Positions 41,425 to 49,890 of a stretch of DNA of 64,000 nucleotides are shown in pieces; position 1 is the stretch's first letter, and each line of letters starts with the position of its first letter. Location: assembly GCF_019453995.1 (NCBI RefSeq), contig NZ_CP075587.1, forward strand, positions 558,001-622,000. Direction: 5' to 3'. Both the position numbers and the translations under genes were made by a program. Below the pieces are notes generated by a model that was given only the letters and a program-made list of their open reading frames with translations, did not search any database and was not told the origin of the DNA. This DNA comes from Candidatus Rhabdochlamydia oedothoracis (GTDB lineage Bacteria > Chlamydiota > Chlamydiia > Chlamydiales > Rhabdochlamydiaceae).

Positions 41425-41465
41425 TTATCCAGGCGATGTGTTTTATCCGCTTTAAGTTCTTTTTA

Positions 41466-41495
41466 AGCCTTCGGGAAACCGAAGGCTTTTTCTTT
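41466..41495 (+). terminator. Classical intrinsic terminator
   Basis: The stem AGCCTTCGG / CCGAAGGCT (41466-41474 and 41479-41487) with a GAAA tetraloop is followed by TTTTTCTTT. The gene it served is not evident; the DNA before it (41425-41465) is unassigned, so it may be the tail of a lost gene or small RNA. Confidence 0.8.
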
Positions 41496-41565
41496 CGGAT
41501 GAAAGGGCTCAAGTTACCAGAAGAGTTGCTGAGGAAAGAAGAGGTGACCGATATCGTCCTTGATA

Positions 41566-42499
41566 TAGTTATTTAAATCGACATTGATAAAACAGCTTGA
41601 TCTAAGGCTTCGGATAAATTAGCTACAGTAGGTAAAAGTTCTCGGATTTTCGTTTTCATATTGGCCCAATATTTTTCGATAGGATTTAAGTCCGGTGAAT
41701 AAGGCGGGAGAAAGAGCATTTTGTATCCACTTTCCTCTATCAATGTTCTAGTTGTCTTTGATTTATGAAAGCTCGCGTTATCGAGAATCAAAACTTGGCC
41801 ATGAGTCAAATTTGGAATCAATTCCTGTTTTAGCCATACATTAAATAGATCCGTATTGCAAGTTCCTTCAAAACACATCGGTGCCAGCAATTTCTTCCCT
41901 TGTAGTGCCGAAATTACACTCTGTCTACCAAATCGTTTTCCTGAAATTCCTCCAAATATTTGTTTTCCCCTCGCGCTCCTCGCATATTGCCTATGCACAT
42001 ATTGACTGATTCCGCTCTGATCCAAATAGACCCTTTTTTCAGGAGAAATTGCTTCTATCTTTTTTAGATATTCCGCTCTTGCTTCCGCATTCCTTTCCTT
42101 ATAAAACGCAATCTTTTTTTTCTTGTGATCTTGAGTCTTTTCAAAGCGTAAAAGATTGCTTGCAAAGTCAAACCAAAATGCTTTGCAATCTCTGATAAAA
42201 AATGATCGGGGTTTTTTTCTACATAAGCGATTAATCTCTGATCATCAATTTTCTTATAAGTGCTTTTCTTTTTTAGAGGTTCTACGTTTCCTCTTTGTTT
42301 CTTACGCTTTACCCATCGGTAGACAGTTGCAATCCCAACTTGAAATAGCTGGCTGGCCTTCATTTTGTCGTTATTTTCTTCTAGGTATTGAAGCACTCGT
42401 TTTCTTAGATCCATTGAATAAGGTTTAGGCATTTCTCTACCTCCATATATTTTGTTGGAGAAAAATATACAACTTTATCAATAATATTTTAAATAACTA
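41566..42499 (-). mobile_element. IS630-B copy 3, complete, 934 bp
   Basis: Ends TAGTTATTTAAA and TTTAAATAACTA, flanked by TA at 41564-41565 and 42500-42501. It has not been interrupted and serves as the reference for the nested pair at 35759-37627. It is inserted at the left end of an ISAs1 remnant. Confidence 0.92.
41573..42432 (-). CDS. IS630-B transposase, two-frame (ORFA 42064-42432 + ORFB 41573-42025)
   Basis: ORFA (122 aa) has two helix-turn-helix segments. ORFB holds the DDE catalytic region (MDQSG, ILDNASFHKS, SPDLNPIEKYW). The real protein is probably a -1 fusion: at the run of eight A (plus-strand T run near 42113-42120) the frame shifts so that THE KKKK stretch is followed by IAFYKERNAEARAEYLKKIEAISPEKRVY and then LDQSG. 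That gives about 285 residues, the usual IS630 length. The slippery A run is the same in all copies. It differs from copy 2 by keeping the base that copy 2 has lost. Confidence 0.88.
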
Positions 42500-42501
42500 T
42501 A

Positions 42502-43155
42502 CAACAGGGTTAAAGACCTATGGAGAGGGAGAAAGTCGTGGAGGAAGTTGCATCATACAAAAAGCAATTGCTAAGAAGACCATAAATATGGGTGCAGACT
42601 ACGTACCTCCAGTAAAAAGAAATCCCAAATCTTTTTGAAGAGATAAAAGCTTTATTTGAGAATGCTGAAACAAAAAACTATAGCGATTTTGATAATGATG
42701 CTTATGAGACAATGGAAAAATCCCATGGAAGAATTGAATTAAGAAAATATTATTCTCTAGATGCTACAAAACTTCCCAGCGCAAAGGAGTGGGAAGGGTT
42801 GCTGTCTGTTGGAATGGTGATACGTACCCGAACAGAGAAGGGAAAAACAAGCAGAGAAATGGAATACTATGTTTCAAGTTGTAAAAGAGAGGCTCATCTT
42901 CTAGCAAAAGTCGTTCGCGGTCACTGGGGAATAGAAAATTCATTACATTGGGTCTTGGATGTTAGCTTCCGAGAAGATAAACTTCGTTACCGAGATAGAA
43001 TTGGAGTCCAAAATTTGGCAAGCATTAGAAAGCTTGTTCTAGGAGCATTAACCAAAGATAAAATCCTTAAGTGCGGAAAGAAGAATAAATAAGAGATTGA
43101 TAGCAGCTACTGATCCTGTATATCGAAAGAAGGTTTTAAAATTACTCTTTTAATG
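42502..43155 (+). pseudogene. ISAs1-family (type B) transposase remnant
   Basis: The 126-residue frame at 42712-43092 begins KSHGRIELRKYYSLDATKLP and has VVRGHWGIENSLHWVLDVSFREDKLRYRDRIG, the third catalytic region of ISAs1 transposases. Upstream a frame with AIAKKTINMGADYV continues the family but meets a frameshift before 42640. The N-terminal third is missing, replaced by IS630-B copy 3. It is a different lineage from the ISAs1 at 12112. Confidence 0.8.
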
Positions 43156-43197
43156 TCCTGTGCCCTGCCGGGGTTATGCAACACACCAGTTATTCTT

Positions 43198-44334
43198 GGC
43201 CCTTTCAACCTTGAAGTGCACAAAAAAGAACATATAAATACTTGAAAAAACATCTATTGTGCACCCGAGCATAGCATGTTTGTAGATAATCTCGTAAACA
43301 CTTCTAGTGGAGTTTCGAAGTTGAGAGCCTTTCTAGGTCTGTTATTTAGTAAAGTTTCCACCCTTTCTATATCCTTGGAAGTCGTATCTAAAAAGCTTTG
43401 TGTTTTAGGAAAATATTGCCTAACTAGTCCGTTTGTATGCTCATTTAAGCCTCTTTCCCAAGAATGGTAGGGCGTTGCAAAGTAGAAGTCTGTCTCTAGC
43501 TCGAAACTAACCATTTGGTGATAGGCAAATTCTTTTCCGTTGTCTGCTGTTAATGTGTGTACAAAATCTTTGATAGGTTTAAGTTGTTCAATTAACGCTT
43601 GACTTACTTCCTCTGCAGTTTTATGAGAAACTTTGGCGAGCTTAGTTAGCTTGGAAGTTCTTTCTACCATTGATACAATTACGCCTTTATGTCCTGCCCC
43701 TATGACTGTATCTAGTTCCCAGTCTCCTAAACGAGTCTTTTTTTCTACAATACAAGGCCGTTGCTTAATATCTATACGACCAGGCATGTTCCCTCTTCCA
43801 GAAGCTCCCTTTCTCTGCTTGTTATATTTTTTCCCTCGATGACGGAGCTCTCTATAAAGCTGTCCTCCCTGTCGTTTATCTTTCCAGATATGATTATAGA
43901 TGGTCTCATGACTAACATGTTCTTTACCATGTCTTTTAAGCCATCCGGATATTTGTATAGGGCTCCATTGCAACTTGATTTTTTCTTCAATACGGGTAAC
44001 TATTTGAGGAGTCATTTTTTTATTGGGCTGAGAATTTTTTCTAAGAAATGCTTTTTCTTGAGCTTGCTGATGACGGTATCCTCGTTGCCCTTTATTTCTC
44101 TTAAGTTCCCTACTAATAGTGCTATGATGAACTTTTAGAATGTTTGCTATTGAGCTAGATGTATCTCCTCTAGCTTTTAAAATATAAATCTGACATCTTT
44201 GGTCATAGGTTAGGTGATGGTAGCCTTTAGGCAAGGTCTCTCCTTGTGTTTGATTGTTAAAAATCACAATAGAGATTCTTTCATCGCCTGCCTATTCTTT
44301 TTTTAATTCTTCTGTGCACTTCAAACTTGAAAAG
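43198..44334 (-). mobile_element. IS30-family insertion sequence, complete, about 1.14 kb
   Basis: Bounded by CCTTTCAACCTTGAAGTGCAC on the left and GTGCACTTCAAACTTGAAAAG on the right, imperfect inverted repeats of about 20 bp. It is the reference for the partial copies at 1, 683, 54606 and 62286. Confidence 0.9.
43254..44267 (-). CDS. IS30-family transposase, intact
   Basis: 337 aa from GTG 44267. The start may instead be the TTG 12 codons later, which has AAGGAG at ideal distance (MPKGYHHLTYDQR). The N-terminal HTH_38 is HLTYDQRCQIYILKARGDTSSSIANIL, then STISRELKRNKG. The integrase core has GDWELDTVIGAG (first Asp), TLTADNGKEFAYH (second Asp) and SWERGLNEHTNGLVRQYFP (Glu). It is full length with no stops and is likely active. 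Family members insert in a site-selective way at inverted-repeat-like targets. Confidence 0.92.
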   Translation of the reverse strand: MIFNNQTQGETLPKGYHHLTYDQRCQIYILKARGDTSSSIANILKVHHSTISRELKRNKGQRGYRHQQAQEKAFLRKNSQPNKKMTPQIVTRIEEKIKLQWSPIQISGWLKRHGKEHVSHETIYNHIWKDKRQGGQLYRELRHRGKKYNKQRKGASGRGNMPGRIDIKQRPCIVEKKTRLGDWELDTVIGAGHKGVIVSMVERTSKLTKLAKVSHKTAEEVSQALIEQLKPIKDFVHTLTADNGKEFAYHQMVSFELETDFYFATPYHSWERGLNEHTNGLVRQYFPKTQSFLDTTSKDIERVETLLNNRPRKALNFETPLEVFTRLSTNMLCSGAQ

Positions 44335-44446
44335 ACTCTTAAATTACTTTTTAAATTTTTGTCTTTGTAATAAAGCTGTCATTAATTTAAATAATTTACT
44401 AATATTTATCTGCTTTCATTAAAACCAAGGTTAAAAGGAGTCTATT

Positions 44447-45520
44447 ATGCCCCTAAATAATTTAGGTAAGTTCGATCCGCGAACAAATCAGTCAGTCCCA
44501 AGAGAAAATTCAATTGCAAATTTTCCCAAAGATCAAATGGCAGCTTTTGCCAGGAATATAGCTAATGCTAATATTAGTGCTGCATGTTCTCAGAGCACTT
44601 CGGTTTTAGATAAACAAATCAGGTTTAAAGTAAATGATCAAGAGCTACGGCTTCGTATTAAAGAGCCAGTTAAAGAGCTGAAAAAGAACAGAGATTTGCT
44701 TATTTTTTGGAAAGATATAGAGGATACTATTGATTTATCAGCACCTCTTCCGGCTACATTGCAAAAGTCAGAAGAATGCACGACTATTCTGAGCCTTCTT
44801 AAAGCAAGCTTTCCAAAATTAACATCATTATCTTTATTTCCTAAAGAAATACCAAGATTTGTTGTTTCTTCTCTTATTCCTTTAAATCAGGAAGGCAAGG
44901 GAAATTTTTTTCCTCAAATAGAATCAGAAGGACAGATTGCCTATATAGCGTGGGATTCTTCTGGTTCTCAGATAGCAAAAGGGTTTAAAGAAAAAACATG
45001 TGATATTCTACTTAAAAATAAAGAGGCTTTTTGTGGGGTCGGTTTATCTCAAGCCAACTTGGAAGGGATAGAAGAAGGAGCTGGAGTGTCTGCTCATTTT
45101 ATGACTTCGAAGGTTACAGTAATAGGTATACTCATTGAGTCCCCAGTACCCACGCAATCATCATCATGGTGGTTGAGTGATGGTAGAGTTACTGATGATA
45201 GAAGGATTGCTTGTGATAGTGACTCTGATGAGGACAACCTTGGTTGCGATGTCCCGACTGGGGTAATCTCTAGGGGCCCTTCATCAAGAAATATTGATAC
45301 TACTTTTGGGATGCTTGGAGTTCAAGGAGCTAGTGTTTCTTCTAATTCACCAAATTTGTGGGATAGGCCAAAAAAACCAAGAGAAACGCTTCACCCATTT
45401 TGCTTGGAAATTGTTCCTCAATTTTCTTCAGAAGAAACTCCGGTTCATGAAAAAGATTTGGAAATCGCAGTTGACATGCAGTTTCAGAAAAAAGCATTTA
45501 GAGATTTGTCTAAATCTTAA
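44447..45520 (+). CDS. Unrecognised 357-aa protein
   Basis: I do not recognise a family. It has no signal peptide or membrane segment. Residues 60-75 are a basic amphipathic stretch (VNDQELRLRIKEP). The middle is mixed alpha/beta. A Ser/Trp-rich and strongly acidic loop (SSSWWLSDGRV, CDSDSDEDNLGCD) follows at about 235-268, and the C-terminus is Pro/Glu-rich. The AAGGAG box 7 nt before ATG is strong. It sits between the IS30 and plsB, at the inner edge of the mobile island, and ends 2 bp before the plsB stop codon (convergent). It may be an effector that came with the island, or a lineage-specific gene. Which is not decided by sequence. Confidence 0.6.
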   Translation: MPLNNLGKFDPRTNQSVPRENSIANFPKDQMAAFARNIANANISAACSQSTSVLDKQIRFKVNDQELRLRIKEPVKELKKNRDLLIFWKDIEDTIDLSAPLPATLQKSEECTTILSLLKASFPKLTSLSLFPKEIPRFVVSSLIPLNQEGKGNFFPQIESEGQIAYIAWDSSGSQIAKGFKEKTCDILLKNKEAFCGVGLSQANLEGIEEGAGVSAHFMTSKVTVIGILIESPVPTQSSSWWLSDGRVTDDRRIACDSDSDEDNLGCDVPTGVISRGPSSRNIDTTFGMLGVQGASVSSNSPNLWDRPKKPRETLHPFCLEIVPQFSSEETPVHEKDLEIAVDMQFQKKAFRDLSKS

Positions 45521-45522
45521 AT

Positions 45523-46554
45523 TTAGGAAAAGTTATTGTACATCTTACGTACTAAATTATAGATGAATTCTGCACGCTCTTTGCGGCGTGCATGTTTATC
45601 GTGTGATGTTTGTAAGGCGCGGTTTTCCATGTTAATTTCGGGACCAAATGCTATTTGAATCGGCCCATAACTCACTGTTCGCGATTCTCCTAGTTCTACT
45701 TGGATGGTTTTGGGAGGAGGTAGGATAGCATAGGTTTTTAAAGCTAGAGGATAAAAATGCGTAGGGTGTAAAGAGCGTTTAGCTATGAGATAAAACATTT
45801 CAATGCTAGGAGGATCAAAATCTGCTACTTCAATAACTCCTTTGCTATTGCTTCTATCTCGACCACCACTAGGGGCCACATAGATAATATTCCCTCCTTT
45901 TTTTAAAAGGCAACTCATAGTATCCATGGTTTTTTTATTGTGTAGCTGCTTTTTCATTTTCAGTTCTGGAGGATTATCAATATAGCGCTTTGAATAGATA
46001 CACAATAAATTACAACCCAAGCTTAAAGGAACCGCTAATGGATCGCTGATTACACGATCACCAGCAACAAAAATGAGTTCCTCTGCAATTTTTGGCAATT
46101 TTTTCTCTAATAAAATGTTAATCATTTGAGGATCTCCCTCGGATTGATGATTAGCAAAAAGAATAACATTGTCTTTATTCTTTAAATGAGAATCTATTTC
46201 TTCTAAGTAAAGTTCTCCTTTTAAAGAAGAAGAGGATATATCAATAAGAGGCCTTACAAAATCAAGGGCAAATTTGTGATAATCAAAATATCTACGTAAT
46301 CTTTGGTGGTAATGAGAAAAAGAAAAAGGATCAGCGCATTGTAGGAGAACAAGTTCTAGAAAGGTAAGAAAAATTTGCTCTGTTTTTTCTCTTGTCTGTA
46401 GAGCCGCCGCTTTATATTCTGTATAAAATCCGTGCAAAATTGTGGCGGATTTCTTAGGAATAAGATTCTGTTTAATAGCAAACTGCAGCTTTTCTAAGAA
46501 TGCATTAGATTTCGAGTTTTTTTTCATTGATTGTTGAATAAAATTGAAATTCAT
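45523..46554 (-). CDS. plsB: Glycerol-3-phosphate acyltransferase, chloroplast-type
   Basis: The enzyme adds the first acyl chain to glycerol 3-phosphate. The 343-aa product has the acyltransferase box VILFANHQSEGDP (NHQSEGD in place of NHxxxxD, typical of the plant-plastid-like chlamydial enzyme). It also has a substrate patch YVAPSGGRDRSN and a helical N-terminal domain. The length agrees with the plastid family, not with the longer E. coli PlsB. The start overlaps the rng gene by 50 nt; Met10 (46527) would reduce this to 23 nt and is as likely. It continues the rng-plsX order. Confidence 0.85.
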   Translation of the reverse strand: MNFNFIQQSMKKNSKSNAFLEKLQFAIKQNLIPKKSATILHGFYTEYKAAALQTREKTEQIFLTFLELVLLQCADPFSFSHYHQRLRRYFDYHKFALDFVRPLIDISSSSLKGELYLEEIDSHLKNKDNVILFANHQSEGDPQMINILLEKKLPKIAEELIFVAGDRVISDPLAVPLSLGCNLLCIYSKRYIDNPPELKMKKQLHNKKTMDTMSCLLKKGGNIIYVAPSGGRDRSNSKGVIEVADFDPPSIEMFYLIAKRSLHPTHFYPLALKTYAILPPPKTIQVELGESRTVSYGPIQIAFGPEINMENRALQTSHDKHARRKERAEFIYNLVRKMYNNFS

Positions 46555-48043
46555 TTAGATGTAGGTTGTCATTACTATCAAAAGAGAGTTGCGCATGCCA
46601 GCTTTCTGCTAATTTTATCAGATTTTTCTTATCGTATTGATTCAAGTAGGCTTCTAGTTCTGGATGGGTAACTAATTTGAGACCAAAGTGTTGTTGTTGG
46701 CAAATCAGCTTTTTAAGTGTTCGCTTAATTTCAATAGAGGCGCTTTCATGGTTTTTTATCATTCCACTTCCGTGACAATAAGGACAACTTATAAACATGG
46801 TTTGAGTAAGAGATTCTCGGCTACGCTGTCTGGTCATTTCGACCAAACCAAATTCGCTCATACTTGAAATTGTACATTTAGCAGAATCATCTTTCATTGC
46901 CTCTTTTAAGCGTTCTAAGACACGGCGTTGATTTTTGCGGGAGCGCATATCGATGAAATCACAAATAATCAAGCCTCCAATATTACGCAAACGAAGTTGG
47001 CGAGCGATTTCCTCTGCGGCTTCCATATTAATATGTACCAATGCTTCTTCTACGTCAGATGCTGAACTTTGAGAGCGTCCTGAATTTACATCAATCGTAT
47101 ACATCGCCTCTGTTCGATCAAAGAACAAATAACCACCGCTTGGAAGCCAAATTTTACGCCGCAGAGCTCTTTCAATTTCTCTTTCTGCACCAAATCTTTC
47201 AAACATAGGCACTTTATCTCTGTATAACTCGATTTTTAAATGGTGCTCTGATGCATATTTTGTATACATGCGTTTACATCTTTGGTAAACAGAGTGATCA
47301 TCCACCAACAAACGCTCAAACTTCTTATCAATTGCGCTTAAAATAGCGCGTTTAATGAGATCGGATTCTTCATACAGACATGTGGGTTTATTAGCTTTAT
47401 GGAATTGATCGATAATATGTTGCCATGTTTTAAGCAATTCACTTGCTTCATTAATAAGCATTTCAGCAGAAGCATTCATACTTGCCGTTCGGCAAATAAG
47501 TCCCATGTCTTGCGGCATTTCAAAAGCACGAATGAGTTTTTTTAAACGATCTCTTGAAGCAGGATCTTCTATCTTACGCGATACTCCTCTATGAGGAGTA
47601 TTAGGCAACAAAACAAGATACCTACCCGGAATAGAGATATTAGAAGTTAATCGCGCTCCTTTAGTGCCTATTGGTTCTTTTACCACCTGTACGAGTACAG
47701 ATTGCTCTGGTTTTAAAAGCTTAGAAATATCGGTCTCTTTGCGTTGCTTGGTCTGCTTTGAGGAGATTTGATGATTCCATTCAAAATCCATATCAAATAT
47801 TTCTTGAAATTTCTGCGTGTTTTCCAAAATATCAGAAATATGGATAAATCCATTTTCTCCTTCATTAATATCAATGAAAGCAGATTGGATATTGTGTAAG
47901 ATATTTGTTACACGGCCGCGATAAATATTACCGGCTATTTGTCGATTTTTTTTTCTTTCTACAATCAAATCATAAAGAGTTCCGTGTTTAAGCACAGCAT
48001 AGCGAACCTCTTTTGACTCGATATTTAATAAAATTTCTTGCAT
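46505..48043 (-). CDS. rng: Ribonuclease G/E
   Basis: An endonuclease for 5'-monophosphate RNAs, in rRNA maturation and mRNA decay. The 512-aa product begins with the RNase E/G leader (ILLNIESKEVRYAVL) and an S1 domain (about 40-130: GNIYRGRVTNIL...FIDINEGENGFIHISDIL). The catalytic core has AMYTIDVNSGRSQS (first metal-binding Asp), LIICDFIDMRSRKNQ (second Asp) and the zinc-link CPYCHGSGM. The C-terminal tail is short, as in RNase G, with no degradosome scaffold. The gene is close upstream of plsB in the chlamydial order. Confidence 0.92.
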   Translation of the reverse strand: MQEILLNIESKEVRYAVLKHGTLYDLIVERKKNRQIAGNIYRGRVTNILHNIQSAFIDINEGENGFIHISDILENTQKFQEIFDMDFEWNHQISSKQTKQRKETDISKLLKPEQSVLVQVVKEPIGTKGARLTSNISIPGRYLVLLPNTPHRGVSRKIEDPASRDRLKKLIRAFEMPQDMGLICRTASMNASAEMLINEASELLKTWQHIIDQFHKANKPTCLYEESDLIKRAILSAIDKKFERLLVDDHSVYQRCKRMYTKYASEHHLKIELYRDKVPMFERFGAEREIERALRRKIWLPSGGYLFFDRTEAMYTIDVNSGRSQSSASDVEEALVHINMEAAEEIARQLRLRNIGGLIICDFIDMRSRKNQRRVLERLKEAMKDDSAKCTISSMSEFGLVEMTRQRSRESLTQTMFISCPYCHGSGMIKNHESASIEIKRTLKKLICQQQHFGLKLVTHPELEAYLNQYDKKNLIKLAESWHAQLSFDSNDNLHLNEFQFYSTINEKKLEI

Positions 48044-48107
48044 CAGGTCCTTTAAGCGAACAGATTTTAATGAGTATATGACTTAAAAGAAGTAATCCTA
48101 TAAGATT

Positions 48108-49151
48108 TTACGTTCTTTTTCCAGAAAAAAGCAATGATTGCAACTGTTCTTTAACCTTGTCAATAAAATTATATTTAATTAACTGACAAGCATTATTAAT
48201 ACTGCTTAGGATACTCGAAGAAGAGCCTTCTCCATGACACTTAATGACAATTTTATCAATCCCTGCAAGAAGAGCTCCTGGATACTTAGAATAATCGAGT
48301 TTTTGGCGTAATTCATAAAGGGCTCTTTGTAATGGTAAAGAATGATTTTCTTTATCAATATCACCAATCATTTTTAAAATATTAAAAGCAATTCCTTCAG
48401 AGGTTTTTAAAAATATGTTACCCGTAAACCCATCGGTGATTAACACATCTAATTCCGTTTGAAATACATTTCTAGCTTCTACATTCCCTATGAATATAAA
48501 ATGATTCTTATCAGACAGATGCTCTAGCGTTTGATAGGCATCCCTTAGTTCAGGGGTACCTTTTTTTGCTTCTGAGCCAATATTTAAAAGTGCCAATTTA
48601 GGATAAGAAATACCCCGACTTTTCTGATAGGCAATTCCCATGGCTGCAAAATGCACAAGATGAGCTGCTTTGTAAGAAATACTGGCCCCAACATCGAGCA
48701 GAGCAATCTCCGATTGATGCCCAGGGAATAGGGTTAGTAAAGCAGGCCTTTTTAAGCCAGATAGTGAGGCTAGATGTATCTTTGCACAGCTCATTAAAGC
48801 GCCTGTATTCCCCGCTGAAATAAAGGCATGCAAATGGCCTTCTTTTAACATGCGAATTCCCACACATAAAGAAGAATGAGGCTTACGTTTAATAGCAATT
48901 AGGGGCAACTCATGCATGTAAATAGCTTCTTGCACAGGAAAGAAAGAAAGGGAAGCAGAAGGGGAAGGAATACCTTCAAACACTTCCGAAGTGCCAAACA
49001 AAGTTAAATAAATGGGGTCGTCAAATGAGTCATAATGCAAGAGAATAGTTTCAAGCAGTTCTCTTGCAGGGGCATCGCTTCCCATTAAGTCGATGCCAAT
49101 AGATAGGGGAGACTTAACCTTTCCTCTCACTGAATACCCAACGTCCTGCAT
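48108..49151 (-). CDS. plsX: Phosphate acyltransferase PlsX
   Basis: PlsX turns acyl-ACP into acyl phosphate for phospholipid synthesis. The protein has the start SIGIDLMGSDAPAREL, the nucleotide-like loop SAGNTGALMSCA and GVSI-like LLDVGASISYKAAHLVHFA. It ends with KTSEGIAF and CHGEGSSSSI. The exact start is unclear: GTG 49160, ATG 49151 or GTG 49130 are all possible, and all overlap rpmF; the shortest leaves MRGKVKSPLSIGIDLMG. The gene order yceD-rpmF-plsX is a widespread operon. Confidence 0.9.
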   Translation of the reverse strand: MQDVGYSVRGKVKSPLSIGIDLMGSDAPARELLETILLHYDSFDDPIYLTLFGTSEVFEGIPSPSASLSFFPVQEAIYMHELPLIAIKRKPHSSLCVGIRMLKEGHLHAFISAGNTGALMSCAKIHLASLSGLKRPALLTLFPGHQSEIALLDVGASISYKAAHLVHFAAMGIAYQKSRGISYPKLALLNIGSEAKKGTPELRDAYQTLEHLSDKNHFIFIGNVEARNVFQTELDVLITDGFTGNIFLKTSEGIAFNILKMIGDIDKENHSLPLQRALYELRQKLDYSKYPGALLAGIDKIVIKCHGEGSSSSILSSINNACQLIKYNFIDKVKEQLQSLLFSGKRT

Positions 49152-49296
49152 AAAATCCACAATGAGAGCAAATACGATGAGACAAGCAGCTTTGAGCGCA
49201 ATTCGTGCAGCTATTTACATTTTTTGGTTTTTTGGCATGGTGAGCGCGGCGGGAATTCTTTCGAGCATTAGAGGTACGGTTACGAGGGACGGCCAT
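49114..49296 (-). CDS. rpmF: 50S ribosomal protein L32
   Basis: 60 residues with the L32 start MAVPRNRTSNARKNSRRAHHA and two Cys pairs, CTNC and CSHC, that bind zinc, plus the final YAGRWVF. The ribosome binding site AAGGAG lies before the ATG (minus strand TTTAAGGAGT). It overlaps the 5' end of plsX. Confidence 0.95.
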   Translation of the reverse strand: MAVPRNRTSNARKNSRRAHHAKKPKNVNSCTNCAQSCLSHRICSHCGFYAGRWVFSERKG

Positions 49297-49353
49297 GGTT
49301 GAATACTCCTTAAAAAATCATCTGGATTATTTATAACTAATTTAAGACTTTAT

Positions 49354-49836
49354 TTAAAGTTCAATGAAAAAATTGTCTTCTGCAAAAGGGAAGTAAACGT
49401 CTTTTGTTTTGCTAGGCCCATCTTTTACAGGGGTTTTTAAATATTTTTTTAAAGCAGGTCTGTCTGGGCAGTTACCTTGGTTACACTCACAAAAAGCAGG
49501 GACTAGGTTGAGGATTGTGGAGCGTATTTCATCGGTAAAGTCAAAAACAGCACCTTTAATCTCAGACAATGCTATGGAAAAGCAGGTATTGTTTAATTTT
49601 AAACTATTTTCTGTCATTTTGTTGCAAATAGAGCAAGGGATAAAAACACTGATATTTAATGTAAACTGCATCATTAAATGATCATTTGCCAAATAGGCTT
49701 CAGCATCTATCTTGAAGATCTTATCGAAGACAAGATCTTGTTCTTCAATTTCTAAAAAATCAGAGGAAATGCTTTCTGAAATCTTTTCTGTTTGACCTTT
49801 TTTTAAACGGTCGATGTAAATATGTAATTCTTTCAT
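49354..49836 (-). CDS. yceD: YceD family protein (DUF177), upstream of rpmF
   Basis: A 160-aa protein with the DUF177 pattern: acidic N-terminal half, central PCSICNKMTENSL (Cys pair), then CECNQGNCPDRPALKKYL near 125-142 as the second Cys group, and an acidic end. DUF177 proteins sit before rpmF in most bacteria and in plants aid 23S rRNA accumulation. It precedes rpmF by 57 bp here. The function in chlamydiae is untested. Confidence 0.8.
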   Translation of the reverse strand: MKELHIYIDRLKKGQTEKISESISSDFLEIEEQDLVFDKIFKIDAEAYLANDHLMMQFTLNISVFIPCSICNKMTENSLKLNNTCFSIALSEIKGAVFDFTDEIRSTILNLVPAFCECNQGNCPDRPALKKYLKTPVKDGPSKTKDVYFPFAEDNFFIEL

Positions 49837-49890
49837 AAATTAGACCAAATTTAGTAAAAATCTATATTATTTTCTAGATAAAATAAGATT

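Noticed and set aside
41425-41465. Small RNA ending in the terminator at 41466-41495
   Set aside because: The terminator is good but the 40 bp before it are next to an IS30 fragment and show no promoter or fold; nothing more can be claimed.
43633-44138. Coding frames on the + strand of the IS30
   Set aside because: They are antisense shadows of the intact transposase on the minus strand.
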